A stretch of DNA of 64,000 nt, from the NCBI GenBank assembly GCA_013397695.1, contig VYZI01000114.1, positions 849,459-913,458 on the forward strand, given 5' to 3'. Of this stretch, positions 24,321 to 37,418 are shown one piece after another. Source of the stretch: Centropus unirufus (taxonomy: Eukaryota; Chordata; Aves; Cuculiformes; Centropidae). Position numbers and translations under genes: made by a program. The notes under the pieces were generated by a model, which made no database searches, had not been told where the DNA came from, and worked only from the letters and a program-made list of their open reading frames with translations. The number at the start of each line of letters is the position of its first letter. Position 1 is the stretch's first letter.

Positions 24321-27300
24321 CAAATATTTGCAAAATGGAACCAAATTAAAAAACTTACCATTTGTTTGGAAGGTTGGGAGGTGTAACATAAACATTACTG
24401 TAATCTCAGTGAGAAATGAAGCAGGACCTGTACACTGTGAGAAAAGGACTCTGGGTAAAAAAGCCCCGAGCTATTTCACTCACACCTGATGAAAAACAAA
24501 ACTACTTGCCATTACACATACAGGCATTCTCAGCTACTGTCTTGTAACAAATGCACAATAGCTTTATCTTTCTGCAAAGACAACGAAAGAATAAAAGTTC
24601 CTATTAACACCCTCAGACTAAACTCACATGCACAGTAGGTACATATTTATTTAAAAGAGGTATTCCTTAAGTGCCATTTCTAGTCCCAGAAGCCCACTTA
24701 AATGACTCTATGGATACTTACTGGCTGGGGATATGTTTACTTCACACAAAACATAATCCGGCTGGATTATCTGCAGGAATGATTTAGCTGATGATAAAAT
24801 CAGTAGCATATGAAATGCTCTATCTAGTATGTTATTATGTCACCCTTTTAGTTGTAGGCAGGGAAGAGTATTGAATTCTTGACTAAGATAAATGGAAAGA
24901 CAAATTTAAATATAACTATTAAATCTTTTGTAAATTGGCAAGCATTTTCAAGATAGCAATTACAATGATGAAAAGTACTTCTACGTGTGGTGTCATTCAA
25001 GCTGATGTGGATTTTTTTCCTTATGTGGTGATCATCCACTCATCTGCCTATACCTCCACTTTTAAGCCTTTCTCATCACTTCCTTGTCTCTTTTTGTCTC
25101 TCTTAATTTCTATAAAATATTGTTTTATGCACTATGTAGCTATTTTAATAATGTTCTGCAAAGCCAAGTAAATTATTAGCAGCTCAGACAAATGCACACA
25201 CTCTGCATTGTAGTTTGTTCCCCTGCAAGTCCTCTAAACAAATTTTAGACAATCCTTTTTCCTCAACAACAGTGAAGTAAGCTAGTCCAATTAGTGTCAC
25301 CGGGTATCACTACAATATTAATTTCTATTACCCACTCTTGCATGACATTATATGGTTATGATACAAAATAGTATTACAGAAAAATATGTCATCTAGCTGA
25401 AAACCCTGTTAAATGTAATAGCACTGCCAGTGAGGAAAGTTTTATTGAATAACGCTTGTTCAAATCAAGGGCAAGATAATTTTAATTTTTTTTTTAAATA
25501 TATGATGATCAATTTGTTTTCTATATCCTCCTCTCTCAAAGTTTAATGGAAAACATCTAGTCCAAAATGAGGCTCAGTAATATTGGAGTCAGAGCAAATT
25601 AATTCTAATAGATGTAAAAATTAAGATACTTCCTTACAACTTATGTAGTATCTTAATTATCACTTACACAGAGATTCATCACAAAGTTAATACTAAGATC
25701 CTTTTATTTATGAGAATAATATTTTAAAATAGATAAATCAATAAAATTTTAAAATAAATGCAAGCATTTGAAAGCTTTACTTTTCTGAAAGTGTTCAAAA
25801 TGTACATAAGCACTGGGCTGACTAGAGTAATAATTAAAGATGCTATTAAAGGACTAGGAAAGGAAATTCACAATCCATCAATGCAAGCTTTTGTAAATAA
25901 TAATTTCATCTTAAAAAAGTATTTTTAAATAAATAGCTGTTGAGGTATTCGGTCCCCTTTTTCCTTCCTCTCTGTTAATGAGTTTTGATATGTTGCTACA
26001 GCTAATTTAAAAATGAAGAAAGTTTACTAATGCATCTGGATTTATTAATTTATGATTCAGTGGCAGTGCTACAATTTCCCTAGTTGAAATAATTTCCTCT
26101 TCCTTGGTTAGTAACAGGCTGTTTATTAATTTCCCAGAAACAGACAAAGTATTCTGTCTCTGATCATTGGCTATTATGTATAAATTCAGCCGAAGATCCT
26201 ATTGTTTTACAATGGAGTCCTTAGCAAAACCAAAGGATATTAATGAGGACTAAGTATGCTAATAAGTCTTTTTTACGCAGGCACTTTATATAAGTGTTCT
26301 CAAGGTAACAAGTGCCTCGCTTCAAATATTCACCACAAATACCACAAATTAAATGGATAATAAGACCATACATTTCTTCCTTTATTCTTATTCTTCTGTC
26401 TTTTGCACAGAGCCTTTTATTTTTACAAAAGCAATTATGACCTAACTATTTTAACAAGTCAAGGCCAAACTACAAATGCAAGATGTTAATTTTACTCAAA
26501 AGAAATAGTTCTATTGTACTAGATTAAGAGGTCCTGTATCTGAACCTTCATATCATGACATTACTAGTAAAGCAGTGCTTTATTCTGCTAAAATATTGGG
26601 GAATGTCGGAATGAATAGCGCATGGGTTGTATGGCTTATGAATCCTATGATCTGTATTTCAAGATCACAAATTTATATAAAAGAATACATTTTTTCCACT
26701 CTGATTAGCATCAGAAGTAAATACACTATGCCTTATAGACATAACATAATCAATAGTTATCTTCCATAGAGAAAACAAATAATAAGTGCTGTTTATTAGA
26801 GAGAAGTAACTATCGTATGCAATAAGCTTATAAAGAGCATGGGCTTACTTGAGAAGAGAGAAGAAATTTTGTGTGTATCTTTCAGTTTGATTGAAGCAGA
26901 GGACACTTACTCACTGAATGTCAGACTCCCATCCTCCCTCCTAAATAATCTGCTGACGGTGCCCTTGGAAGAACATGTAGGAGGATTACTTTTTGTTTAA
27001 CTTCTCTGCTTAACCTTCACAGCATTTGCTTACTGTATTGTTAGTAAACACGGGTCTTAAAGGATATGCACTGCTGGAGAGATAGTTAAGTGCAGCATTA
27101 AGCAACTTTTCCTCTCTCCGTGTAATTGCAGGTGGGAGTGAGCAGACAAAAGGCTGTATTTCTTAAGCAGAAAAAAATAAATTAAAACGCAAATATGACC
27201 GAGCTGAAATTAAAGATAAATAGCTAACAGGCAAAAGTCTCTTGTGATGCAGATATCTGAAAGTGGACTGCAAGTTTACTTTGATGCCCATAAAACCAAA

Positions 27301-30300
27301 CAAGTGCCATTTATCTAGCCTCCTGCAGATTTATTTTTAAATTCATTTTATGATAGAATATCTCCAGAATTCTTGACTGAGACAGAGTAGCCAAGATTTT
27401 TTTGCAAACCTGTGAGGTATTTCTTAGCTATAGCTCACACAATTCACAGGAATAAGTCTTTTTTCACTGGATAATTTTTTAGTGAGGACAGAGGAGATTT
27501 TAGCCCTTATTTTAGTGACTCCAGGAGTTTTGCTTCATTAAGGATCAAGATGAAGCAATGACTATTAGGGAAAATTAAAGTCTTTCCAAACTGCGTTCTA
27601 CTGTTGATAAAGAAGCTATAAACCCAATTTAAATACCCAGGCATATGAAAAGAAATTGGGTGTTCTGAAATTTCTTATTAGAGTATAGATTAGTGAAGCA
27701 ATTGATTTACTGAAAGAAAGCACAGACTTGAGTCAGAAAATCAAATGCCTTTGCAAAACCTCCTTACAGATGGATTCACTCAAACATGGAGACCAATAAT
27801 ATCTTTTCCTTCTACTTACAGAATACTGACAATTTTGATTTGCATTGGCTAATAGTGTAAAAGAGTTCTCTTTAGTTGCATGGTTATGGAAGCATGAAAA
27901 TACTTTGATAGCAGTTATATGCCCTTGGTGAAATTCAGTGAAAGATTCAGAAGCTTGAATGTTTATAGCAAAAATTAAATTGTGTTCATCTGCCAGAGAC
28001 ACAGGAAGCTGAAAATACACTTTTATGACATTTGCCCATTTTAAAATACAATTTTCTCAGAAGACAACAGAGTGCTAAGCATAAATTTCTTGGATTTTTT
28101 TCCATTATCTCTTAATTTAGAACAATTGTTAGGCCATACAATTTCTAACATATTTCTACCAATTTGTGATTTTTTGCTTCTTAAGACTATTGTGCTGTCT
28201 TTCTTTATGGCACATAGGAAGATGCAAGAATTCCAGAACATCCACAGTTCTCAATGGAGGTACTAAGACCAAAGAGAGTCTTTTTCTTTCCCAGTCCTGG
28301 CAATGGGCAGAGAGTATGGAACAAGCGCTTCAATGCTGACATTTTCTTTCCAGCGAGACCTTAAAAAAACCTGATGTTGCAGGCACATAATCAGGTTTTA
28401 GCTTTTCTTATCAACATTACTAGCTCTCTTCCTGTAGTTTTCCACTGGAAAACCAAAATAGATTTAATGACTATTCATACAAAAATATATCCATGATATT
28501 ACTAAACAGCAACAAGATAATTAAGCTGTAGTATCACAGCAAAGGAGCATTGTTAATTAATATCCTGCTGTCATGACTCTGAAGGACAGATGTAAGCATA
28601 AAAGTAAGATTAATAACATTTAAGATATACTCTGATTTCTTTGTTTACTAATTGCCACAGAAAACACACTCTTAACTTCTGAAGTTTGGTTACAATTTCA
28701 CTTTGCTTCTTTCCACCATTCTGCTGAACAGGAGGTAAGAGGAAAGTAAGTACCAACCTCCTTTGAACTGAAAAGCCAATTGAACACAATAAAACTGCAT
28801 CAACAGAAAAACATGGCAAATCTTTGATTCACCCTGGAAAATTATCTGAAGTCTTTTTGCACTCAGCAGCCTCTGACTTGCCAAAAAGACTCCATTTTTT
28901 AGAGCAGATTAACACGGCCCATGTGAATCCCCCTGAAACAGTGAGACAACTTCTATGTACCAGGCCCAGATTCCTTTGGCAGACTTAACAGACTTAACAA
29001 AGAAATTACCTAGTAAATACTGGCTTATGCAAACCACACTCAGTGCAGTATATTAATTGCAAAAAAGCAATCTCCAAGCTACCAATATCTGACTAGTCTG
29101 TGTTTCCGATGATGACTTGTGACATCTACTGTTAAGCCCATGACATTTTGTTTAGACTAATGCAGTAAAATAATGTGCAACTAAAGCAATATTCTTCATT
29201 ACTGTAGCTAATGATAAGTAAGAAGTAGCAGGAGATCACCTCAAAATTTACTTGTTTTTTTGCTAGAGAGTTTTCTCTGCTTTGTGTTGACAATGCTGCC
29301 AGTATAAATTTAGGGTCCTGCTGTATCCTGGGTAGAAGTGAATCAGTGTCTTTTATGTGGCTGCCTACATGGATGGCCTGACCTAGAGCCATCCAGCTGA
29401 GCAACACAATAACACACATGCCCAAAGAGCCCTGCTCCAGGGAACGTTGTGTGTCACACCACTAAGTACAGCTGTCACTAAGTACCTAAGTGCAGAGAGG
29501 AACAGAAGAAAAGGCAAATAAATTCATTTATGGTATTTGGTATGACTTCAAGACAAAATACGTGGCTTTTTTGGTGATATCTCCACAGCTATACATACTG
29601 ATCAATTCTGACATGGTCAAAAGCTCTCAGTTTTTAAAGTGGCAAGAAAAATCTAGGGTGTCTTTGTTCAGCCATTGTTGTTCTGACAGCTACTTTACTT
29701 AATATGAAAGTCAGGAATTATCTGAATGAAACTATAAAACAGACTACCATTTACTGTAATAGAATTAGCACGTGGATGCATAGATGTGCATGTTAAGTTA
29801 ATCTACTGTGTCATTATCCAGCAGTTTCAGTACAAGTTCATATCTCTCCTTTCCATCATAATATTGCCATCTATCATACAATTATTTCAGATACTCAGTA
29901 TTTAGTATTGCAGAAATTAGTAAATATCTTCCTGTTACATTTCCATTTAAATTCTGACCCACTTAATGCCAAATTGTTATATCTGCAGATATTAAAAATT
30001 TGCACAAATATGGGAAAGATTAACATGTAAGGAAGGGATAAATGCATATCTTTTGATGTTCTAATATTTTTATCATGTAATGCAGCTGTACCCGGAATTT
30101 GACTTTAAATTGTCGTGAAAGCCTCTTGGCTACAATGACATGTTTCTTTTAAGAAATTTTAATTTCAAGCCTGAAAAAATAATTTTGCTATTAGATTAGT
30201 TATCCCAGCATTCTTGTGTTTCTCACTTCAGTTTGCCTTGTTTGGTTGTTTTGTTTTTTTTAACTATGTATAACAGTCTAAATTTCTTGAGACTTAGTGA

Positions 30301-33300
30301 AATACATACGGTAGCCACTAAACAAAAAAAGGAAATACCAAAACTGGATTAAATAATGAGCAAGAGAAATCTACGCTGGTTATGAGCCAGGGAATTGTAA
30401 GAGAATTTAATGTAATATGGGACAGGGAAAGGTGAATTGCCACATAGTTAGAAAAATTAATGGTAGGAGGCAGCTATAGAACTCCAATTTTTCCTACCTC
30501 TTAGTAACACCTGAAACACTTTATCTGCCTGAAGGGTTTCTTAGCCAAGGAAACTGTATGGAAGACTAATCTATAATTTTCCAATACAGACTAATTGGCA
30601 AAAGTACTTTTCTAAAGTAGTCATTATAAGAGATGATGGCAGGCAGAGTTAGCAGAACAGGTTCAGGAAAGAGAGAATCACAATGCTGAATGTCAAGCTG
30701 AGATTCAGAATGAGGAATTCTCAGAGTACATTGGTTATCTGGAGTGCTGCTGACTTAGAAAGGAAAGCCAGCATCACCCAATTCTTCAAGCTTGGTTTTC
30801 TCTCTGGGTTCCAATGGCAACATACCCCTCTTGGAATCTCCTATTCCCATGTTATAATTTTTTTTTCCCTATTTAAACCTTATTCTGTTGTCAGTGTTAT
30901 CAGACTCAATATTCTGTTTGCTTGAATGGTAGCCCTCAAGGCATGCAAGAGCAATGTGTAAATGCACTGTTCTTGCATTAGGATCTGCTTTACTAATCAA
31001 GTTTGACCCAAAATAACACAATGGCTACGGAGGTGCAGATATCATTTTCACTCAATTACACTCACAGTTAGAAGGCAATTTTTAGTACAATCATTTAATA
31101 GTAAGTAATTAATGTCAGGGTCCAATTTTTTTTTTCCATGACACATAGTGCACTAACCATGTTTAGGTGAACATTCATTGTGAAAGCATGCAATGATCCA
31201 AAATAAATGTATACTTAGTGTAAATCTCCACCTGGTGTGAATGAGAATACTTCAGTATCAGTTATAAAAAATAATAAGCTAGATCCAAAATAAGTCTCCT
31301 ACTTTGGTGCTGAACACTGGATTTTGAAAATTTCTTCTGTTGTCAAATCCTGGAAGCACCTACCTTACATCAGCACCTCTACCTCAGACTCCGTAATTGC
31401 CTGTATGTCTATATCAGTTCATATGCAGAGGTAGGAGATCCCTCCCAAGGAATATTTCCTGTTGATTCAGGCCTCCCTTCCACTTTGACATTACAGAAGT
31501 CCCTGCACAAAGCCTGTCTAAGAATCTCAGCAAAGGTGATAGGATCTTTGTAGGGTGCTCCAATACCACTGCTGAGGCCAAACCCATCAGAACACTAAAC
31601 TGCACATCTCACTGCAGGCATTGCCAGTGGGCATCCCATAAGAGATGCAGAAGCCTGGCCATTATGCACTTTAATTCACTATCATAGAAAAAATTGCTTC
31701 ATCAAATCTGAAAGCAGATCAAAGATCATATTGTAGTAATGGCATCTTACATGGTTTCTTTTATAGTACTAAAGGGTGAGGTCTGCTATAAGTGCTGCTG
31801 TTGTGTGACTAAGCCTGAAAGAATCATGAAAGGCCTAAAAGGAAGAGAAGAAGGTGGACATGGTCCTACAGTGGCAGATGAAATTCTGTTTTCAAGTAGC
31901 TGTCTGTCATCACAGGATAAGTGTCCTGACAGAATCTGCTGGTCTATCCAGGATTTTTACTTTAACATTCTTGTCACAGCCTCCAGGAGTTTGTGTGTTT
32001 TATACAAAAATAATTTACTTCAGAAGCCCAGTCTTGGGAGCTGGGACCGGAATCACATGCTCTTTGGTTTTGCCACCTTTCTAGCTCTTCTGCATTTTTG
32101 TCTGTGCAGCGATCCAATTTCAGGAGAAAAAAAAAGAAAAAGATTGTAAATTATATATCCCATATTTATGGAGAAATCTTCAGCCCTTTCAATTTATGAA
32201 ATAAGATTCTGCCTCATTTTTATTTTTTTCCGTTCCAACAAATACTTAGAGCACACAAATACAACAAGGATGGAAAGGGATAGACAAAGTCTTTAATCAT
32301 AATGTATCTATAACCCAGTACTTGATGCAACCTTGTAGCAAGCATGCATTTAAATTTTGTCAAGCATTAAGGAGATCTAAATGAATGTTTTCCATAGGGT
32401 GAAATGTTCTTTAATCAGAGAACTGTTAGAAAAAAATGTGCAGAACCTTATCATTCTCTATTTGTGTGAAGAGATTGGTTCGAATCCCTATTTTCAGGAT
32501 ACGTTCACCTATGAATACAGCAAGAGGAGCAATACTGTTGCAAAGGTGAAGCTCAAAGGGCACTCCTCTCAGTGTTCAACGCAACCTCAAGCTATATAGG
32601 AGTCTGTAATTCACTGGGATGCTTCTCTTCCCTCTTTCCCCAAGTAAAAATGTGCACTCAAGCTACTCAGTAGAAAAGTCTAAGTGTACAGTAAGCTACT
32701 AAATAAATTTAAAAGAGAAATGTATATTTAAAGTTCTTGTGAATCACACACTTTAAAAACTTCCTCCTTTTGGGGCATAGGTAATGTACCAAACTTACAA
32801 GGAATAACTAGATACTTGGGGAATAAATATCCTAAATATCCTTTAAGTTAAACATTGCTTCTTTATGGAGCTACTTATAACTATTAATATTTTCTACAGT
32901 ATATTTCCTAGTTTAATTAAGGTACTGCATTGTTCATTGTGTATACTTAACATGTATACTAAAGTCACTCACCTTTCCCTGATTAACTAGAATGGTGACC
33001 AAACCTAGACAATGGAAAAGAAGGAAAAGGAGCATTCCCCCCACTCCACCCCACTACCATTGGTAATTATTCATTCTGAGAAGAACCAAGAAATAATCAA
33101 TTTTTTTTTAAAAAAAAAGCAAAATTCATTTTATTCCTTTATCTTCCTGCCATCTCCCTATATGTAGATGAAAAGCGTTTTGTAAACAAGAACCACTAAC
33201 ATATAATTAAAATACTGAATACACTGTATTCACTCTACAGCAGCACAGTAATAAGTTGTATTTCAGGTCAGCCAGTTACAGAGCTTACACTCATAAAAGA

Positions 33301-36300
33301 AAATCAGAAATTACCATTTCTTACAAAACACTTAGCTGTCCATATCAATGTTTTTGTGGCTTACTGCAATGAATAAAATCCATGCAATTTCATTTGAGAG
33401 AGATGTCCATAAAAAGTCATATGCCAAAGACCACAGATTTGAAAGATGGAGATCAGTCTTCCAAGCTTTATAAGGAAGAAAAGCCTTAAGCCATGTTTAG
33501 ATGAAAAACAATAAAATCTATTTATTTATATGGTACTCGGATTTGATTTGCACACTTTTGTTAGTAACAAAGGTTATTATTTGAACATATTTTCCTACTA
33601 TACATTCTCAGAAAAAGAGCATGAAATAAATCATATGCAATAAGGTGAATTTTGTCTATTTTCCGTGTTACCTAATGTGAATTCACTACCTACCTGGGTA
33701 AACATGGAAAAAAAAAAAGTTAAATATGTTAAGTGAAAAATAAACAAACACTACAACTGTTCATTCAAATGGACCACTCAAGAAATTTCTGGTTCTGTGG
33801 AATTGTGGTCCTGGTAATAATTAGGCAGGATACAATCTACCCAGTTAATTGTAGTGACCCAAGCTCAAGTTTTAACATGCCTGCATCAGTCATTTGGTAC
33901 CTCCCAGTACAGAACAGGGAAATTTTGAAGCACACACTCCATGTAGCGTAAATTTTTCATTAGCCGTATTTTGTGATCACAAATATGAACAGTTATTCTG
34001 CAGTCTCGATAAGTGTTAGCTGATTAACAGAATTGCTAGTAAATATCAAAATGCTCTGCTACATGAAAAGTTCCAAGGAAATTATTTTAGGAAGGATTCT
34101 GTTCAGCAGTAGGGCCACACAGAGGTTTTGCTGGGTGGTTTTTTCTAATGTTTGTAAAATAAAGCCATTTTGAAATAAAAACTAACTATATATAAAGACA
34201 TGGAAGACTGATTACAAGGTTAACACAGCCATTTTCTGGAGTTCATTTTGCTAATATCTAAATTCCATGACATTGGAAGAGAGGCAAGGCTCCAGCTCTG
34301 TTTGATTAAAGAGATATTAATAAACACCTTGATAGCTATACTTCCGAATCTGATAAAAAGTACAAATCTATTAACTGTCTGTATTTGTGTTGATTATGCT
34401 CCAGGCTCTCTCTTTCATGTTTCCATTCTGAAGGAGTTTTTTTTTTTGTCAGCCTTCCTTATCAAAGCTTATTATTTTTTCTTTGCTCTTGGGCTCTTTA
34501 AATTAGTATCAACAATAAAGACAAATCAGAATTATAAATAAGGCAGGGTATTTTAATTACTGTTTTTCAAACAGTGAGGATAGTTCTGAATACTTTAAAC
34601 AGAATTAATATTCAACATTTTTTCTAAAAGATAGACAAGCCTTGGCTATCAATCTTAATGATCAAGTCACTTCAAGGAACTCCCACAAGTTTTATTAATA
34701 CAAAGACAGGTGAAATAACAACTCTTCCCTGCACCCCCAAAATTAAAATCTCAATGCTAATTCTCAAACCGCTCTCTGGTCATACCTTCCCACACCAATT
34801 CTTCACCAATCTATTTTTGTAAATCTATCTCAGGCATTTTACAAAACATAGAATAGCAATAAACTAATTGGATACACACATTCAAATTAAACAATTCTGG
34901 TGCAGAAGTTCGCCTTTTTAATTGTTTAGTGATAGTCCACTATTCATCAGGCTGAAGTCAATCCCTTGATGCTTCTTTTCTTGAAATGGAGTTGTCTTAG
35001 TTAACTTACTTGTGGCTAAGCCTGTCTTCTCATAAAACATCCAGACGAATTGTGACATTTCTTGGCAGCCTGAGCAGTAGTGTCAAGCACTGAATGAGCA
35101 AGCATTCAATGCTTAGCCAGGCATAGCCATGGCCTCATGCACAGCCGTGGCCTCAGGATTGTTGCAGGCCGGCTAGGCAATGTGGAGAAACTTGCATTGC
35201 TATTGCACTTTTCAAACTAAATATCCAAATCTGCCCATCCGCAGTCACTTTGCATAGTAATGAGGGATCAGTTTAGCTATCTTAACTTCAGGTAATTACT
35301 GAAAAAAAAAGCCCAGTAGATTCCTATAGAGCCCTCTGGAAAGACATGTGCTTCTACCAGGGGATGAATGAATTATCCTTTGGAAATGCCCATTGCTTCA
35401 TGGAGAAAAGCTAGGTAATTATAACTCTAATTTCAGTGTTCTTGAGAGCAGTGAAACTAATTTCAGGTAGCTGCCTTAGATCAGGTGGATAAATCCAGGC
35501 ATAAAGTTACACTAGCAACATGCTTATGCTCCTGTTAGAGACGCATCAGAGAAAGGCAAGAGGCAAAAAAAGATGTTCACACTTCATTGTCAGTACCAAA
35601 GAAGATGTAAACTTCAGGAGGAGACATAGGTTTGACTCACAGAGGAAAATATTTTAGGAATGTAATTACTGTAAATATTTTATAAGTAACAATTTTTAGT
35701 GAACAAATGAATTTTTAACTGAAAGGCATTTTTCTGTTTGCAATTTTTCACTGCTTTTTTACTGTACAAACAAAATAGGATTTTTGTCTTTTTAAAACAG
35801 CAAGGAGAAACTGACTGTTGTTATATTACAGTGGAAGTCATAAGAAAAAGACATATAAAATCTAGAAGGCTGACATAAGTTCTGAGATCCAACAGTGATG
35901 TTGTGGTGTTAACTGAGGCCACTGTAATAGGTCAAACTCAATGTCCTTTGAACAAAAGTCGAGATAATTTTATGTTTTTTTTTAAAGTAACAAATACTCA
36001 CTAAAAACCCTAAATATTGAGGAAAGGATTTTTATTCTTCCTGATTGTATTTAAACAAACCCAGCAATAATATGATAAGTAAGTAACTGAACGCTCTCTC
36101 ATCCTCTATATTGATTGAGATTTGTTGTTAAGGATAAAATTCTATCCTCGGACATGCATTTCAGGAAAGATTTAGTATCGAGACACTTGTGAGAGCATAG
36201 TCTCTGACTCATTAATTTTGGTCTAACCCTAACTTACTTCCCAAAGGAATTGCTGCATTCTGAGATTCGTAGAGAGATTTTTGTCTCCAGATGGCACACA

Positions 36301-36454
36301 AATGCAGTTAACCTTAAATCAATGACAATGTCAAAGAAAAAGATACCATAAAGCACTTCAGCATCTTCTCATTCATAGAGCAAGTCTGATAATGGTATGT
36401 TTCTCAGCTTACATTCTGTCAAGAACAAAAAAAACCCGAACAGAACATAGAAGT
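24321..36454. other. 12-kb repeat-poor noncoding block
   Basis: This is the longest block of the window without a recognisable transposon. The longest reading frame of the whole window (31739-32149, 136 codons) lies here but has no domain, splice context or codon pattern I recognise. Stretches near 25980-26330 and 27060-27350 are balanced in composition and free of simple repeats, which makes them candidates for conserved noncoding DNA, though sequence alone cannot show conservation. A small near-duplicate ('GCCATGGCCTCATGCACA' followed by 'GCCGTGGCCTCAGG') lies at about 35128-35160. Confidence 0.6.
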
Positions 36455-37418
36455 CAGGAATGCTACACAGATGTTCTACAAGAATTCTCCTCAGAGGTCA
36501 GTACTGGGCCCCGTCTTGTTCAATATATTAATCAGTGTCCTGGATAAGGAAACAGAGTGTATTCTCAGCAAGTCTGTGGATAATACAGGACTGGTAGGGC
36601 TGGCTGATACATCAGAAGGCTGTGCTGCTATTCAACAAGACCCGGGCAGGCTGGAATGCTGGGCAGAAAGGAATCTAATGAAGTTCAACAAAGGTAAGCA
36701 TAGGGTTAGAACAAATAACCCCCTGCCTTGGGGGTACAGCCTCGGGGTTGGCTGACTGGAAAGCAGCTCAGCAGAGAAAGACCCGAGCGTCCTAGTAGAC
36801 GAGAAGTTGGCAAACAGCCAGCAAGAAAGTCAATGGTATCCTGTGGTGCATTAATAAGAGTGTAGCAAGCAGGTCGAGGGAGGTTATCCTTCCTCTCTAC
36901 TCTGCCCTAGTGAGGCTGTATCTGGAATCCTGTGTCCAGTTCGGGGCGCTCCAGCTCAAGAAAGGCAAGGACCTACTGGAGAGAGTCCAGAGGAGGACCA
37001 CCAAGATGATTAGGGGACTGGAGCATGTCTCTGATGAGAAAAGGTTGAGACATCTGTTAAGTCTGGAGAGAAGTGAGAGAGGATCTTATCAACACTTATA
37101 AATATCTAAAGAGTGGCTGTCAAGAGGATGGGGCCAAACTGTTTTCAGTGGTGCTAAGTGACAAGAAAAGGGACAACAGGCCCAAACTGGAACATAGGAA
37201 GTTCCACCTTAGCCTGAGGAAAAATTCCTTTACTATGAGGGAGATAGAGCACTGGACCATATTGTTCAGGGCGGTTGTGGTATCTCTTTCTCTGGAGGGA
37301 TTAAAACTCACCTGGACATGTGAGTGTGCAACCTGCTGTAGGTGAACTTGCTTTAACAGGAGGGTTATACTAGATGATCTCCAGAGGTTACTTCCATCCT
37401 CTCCCATTCTGTGATCTG
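36455..37418 (+). mobile_element. CR1 LINE, reverse transcriptase to 3' end
   Basis: Plus-strand CR1 from the middle of the reverse transcriptase to the 3' terminus. The peptide reads 'SVLGPVLFNILI', 'DKETECILSK', a degraded catalytic box (SVDN where FADD is expected, about 36570-36582), then 'EGCAAIQQDPGRLE' and 'ERNLMKFNKGK'. The thumb and C-terminal segment 'VQRRTTKMIRGLEH' is at about 36985-37025. The 3' end has 'GGTTATACTAGATGATCTCC' and CATTCTGTGATCTGAG at about 37403-37420. The frame is broken several times. This is a different CR1 subfamily 3' end (ATTCTGTG type) from the copies at 16489 and 52165 (ATTCTATG type). Confidence 0.95.

Noticed and set aside
31739..32149. 136-codon plus-strand open reading frame, the longest in the window
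   Set aside because: It has a cysteine-rich N-terminus but no recognisable domain, no promoter or splice evidence, and a length that can arise by chance in 64 kb of six-frame sequence.
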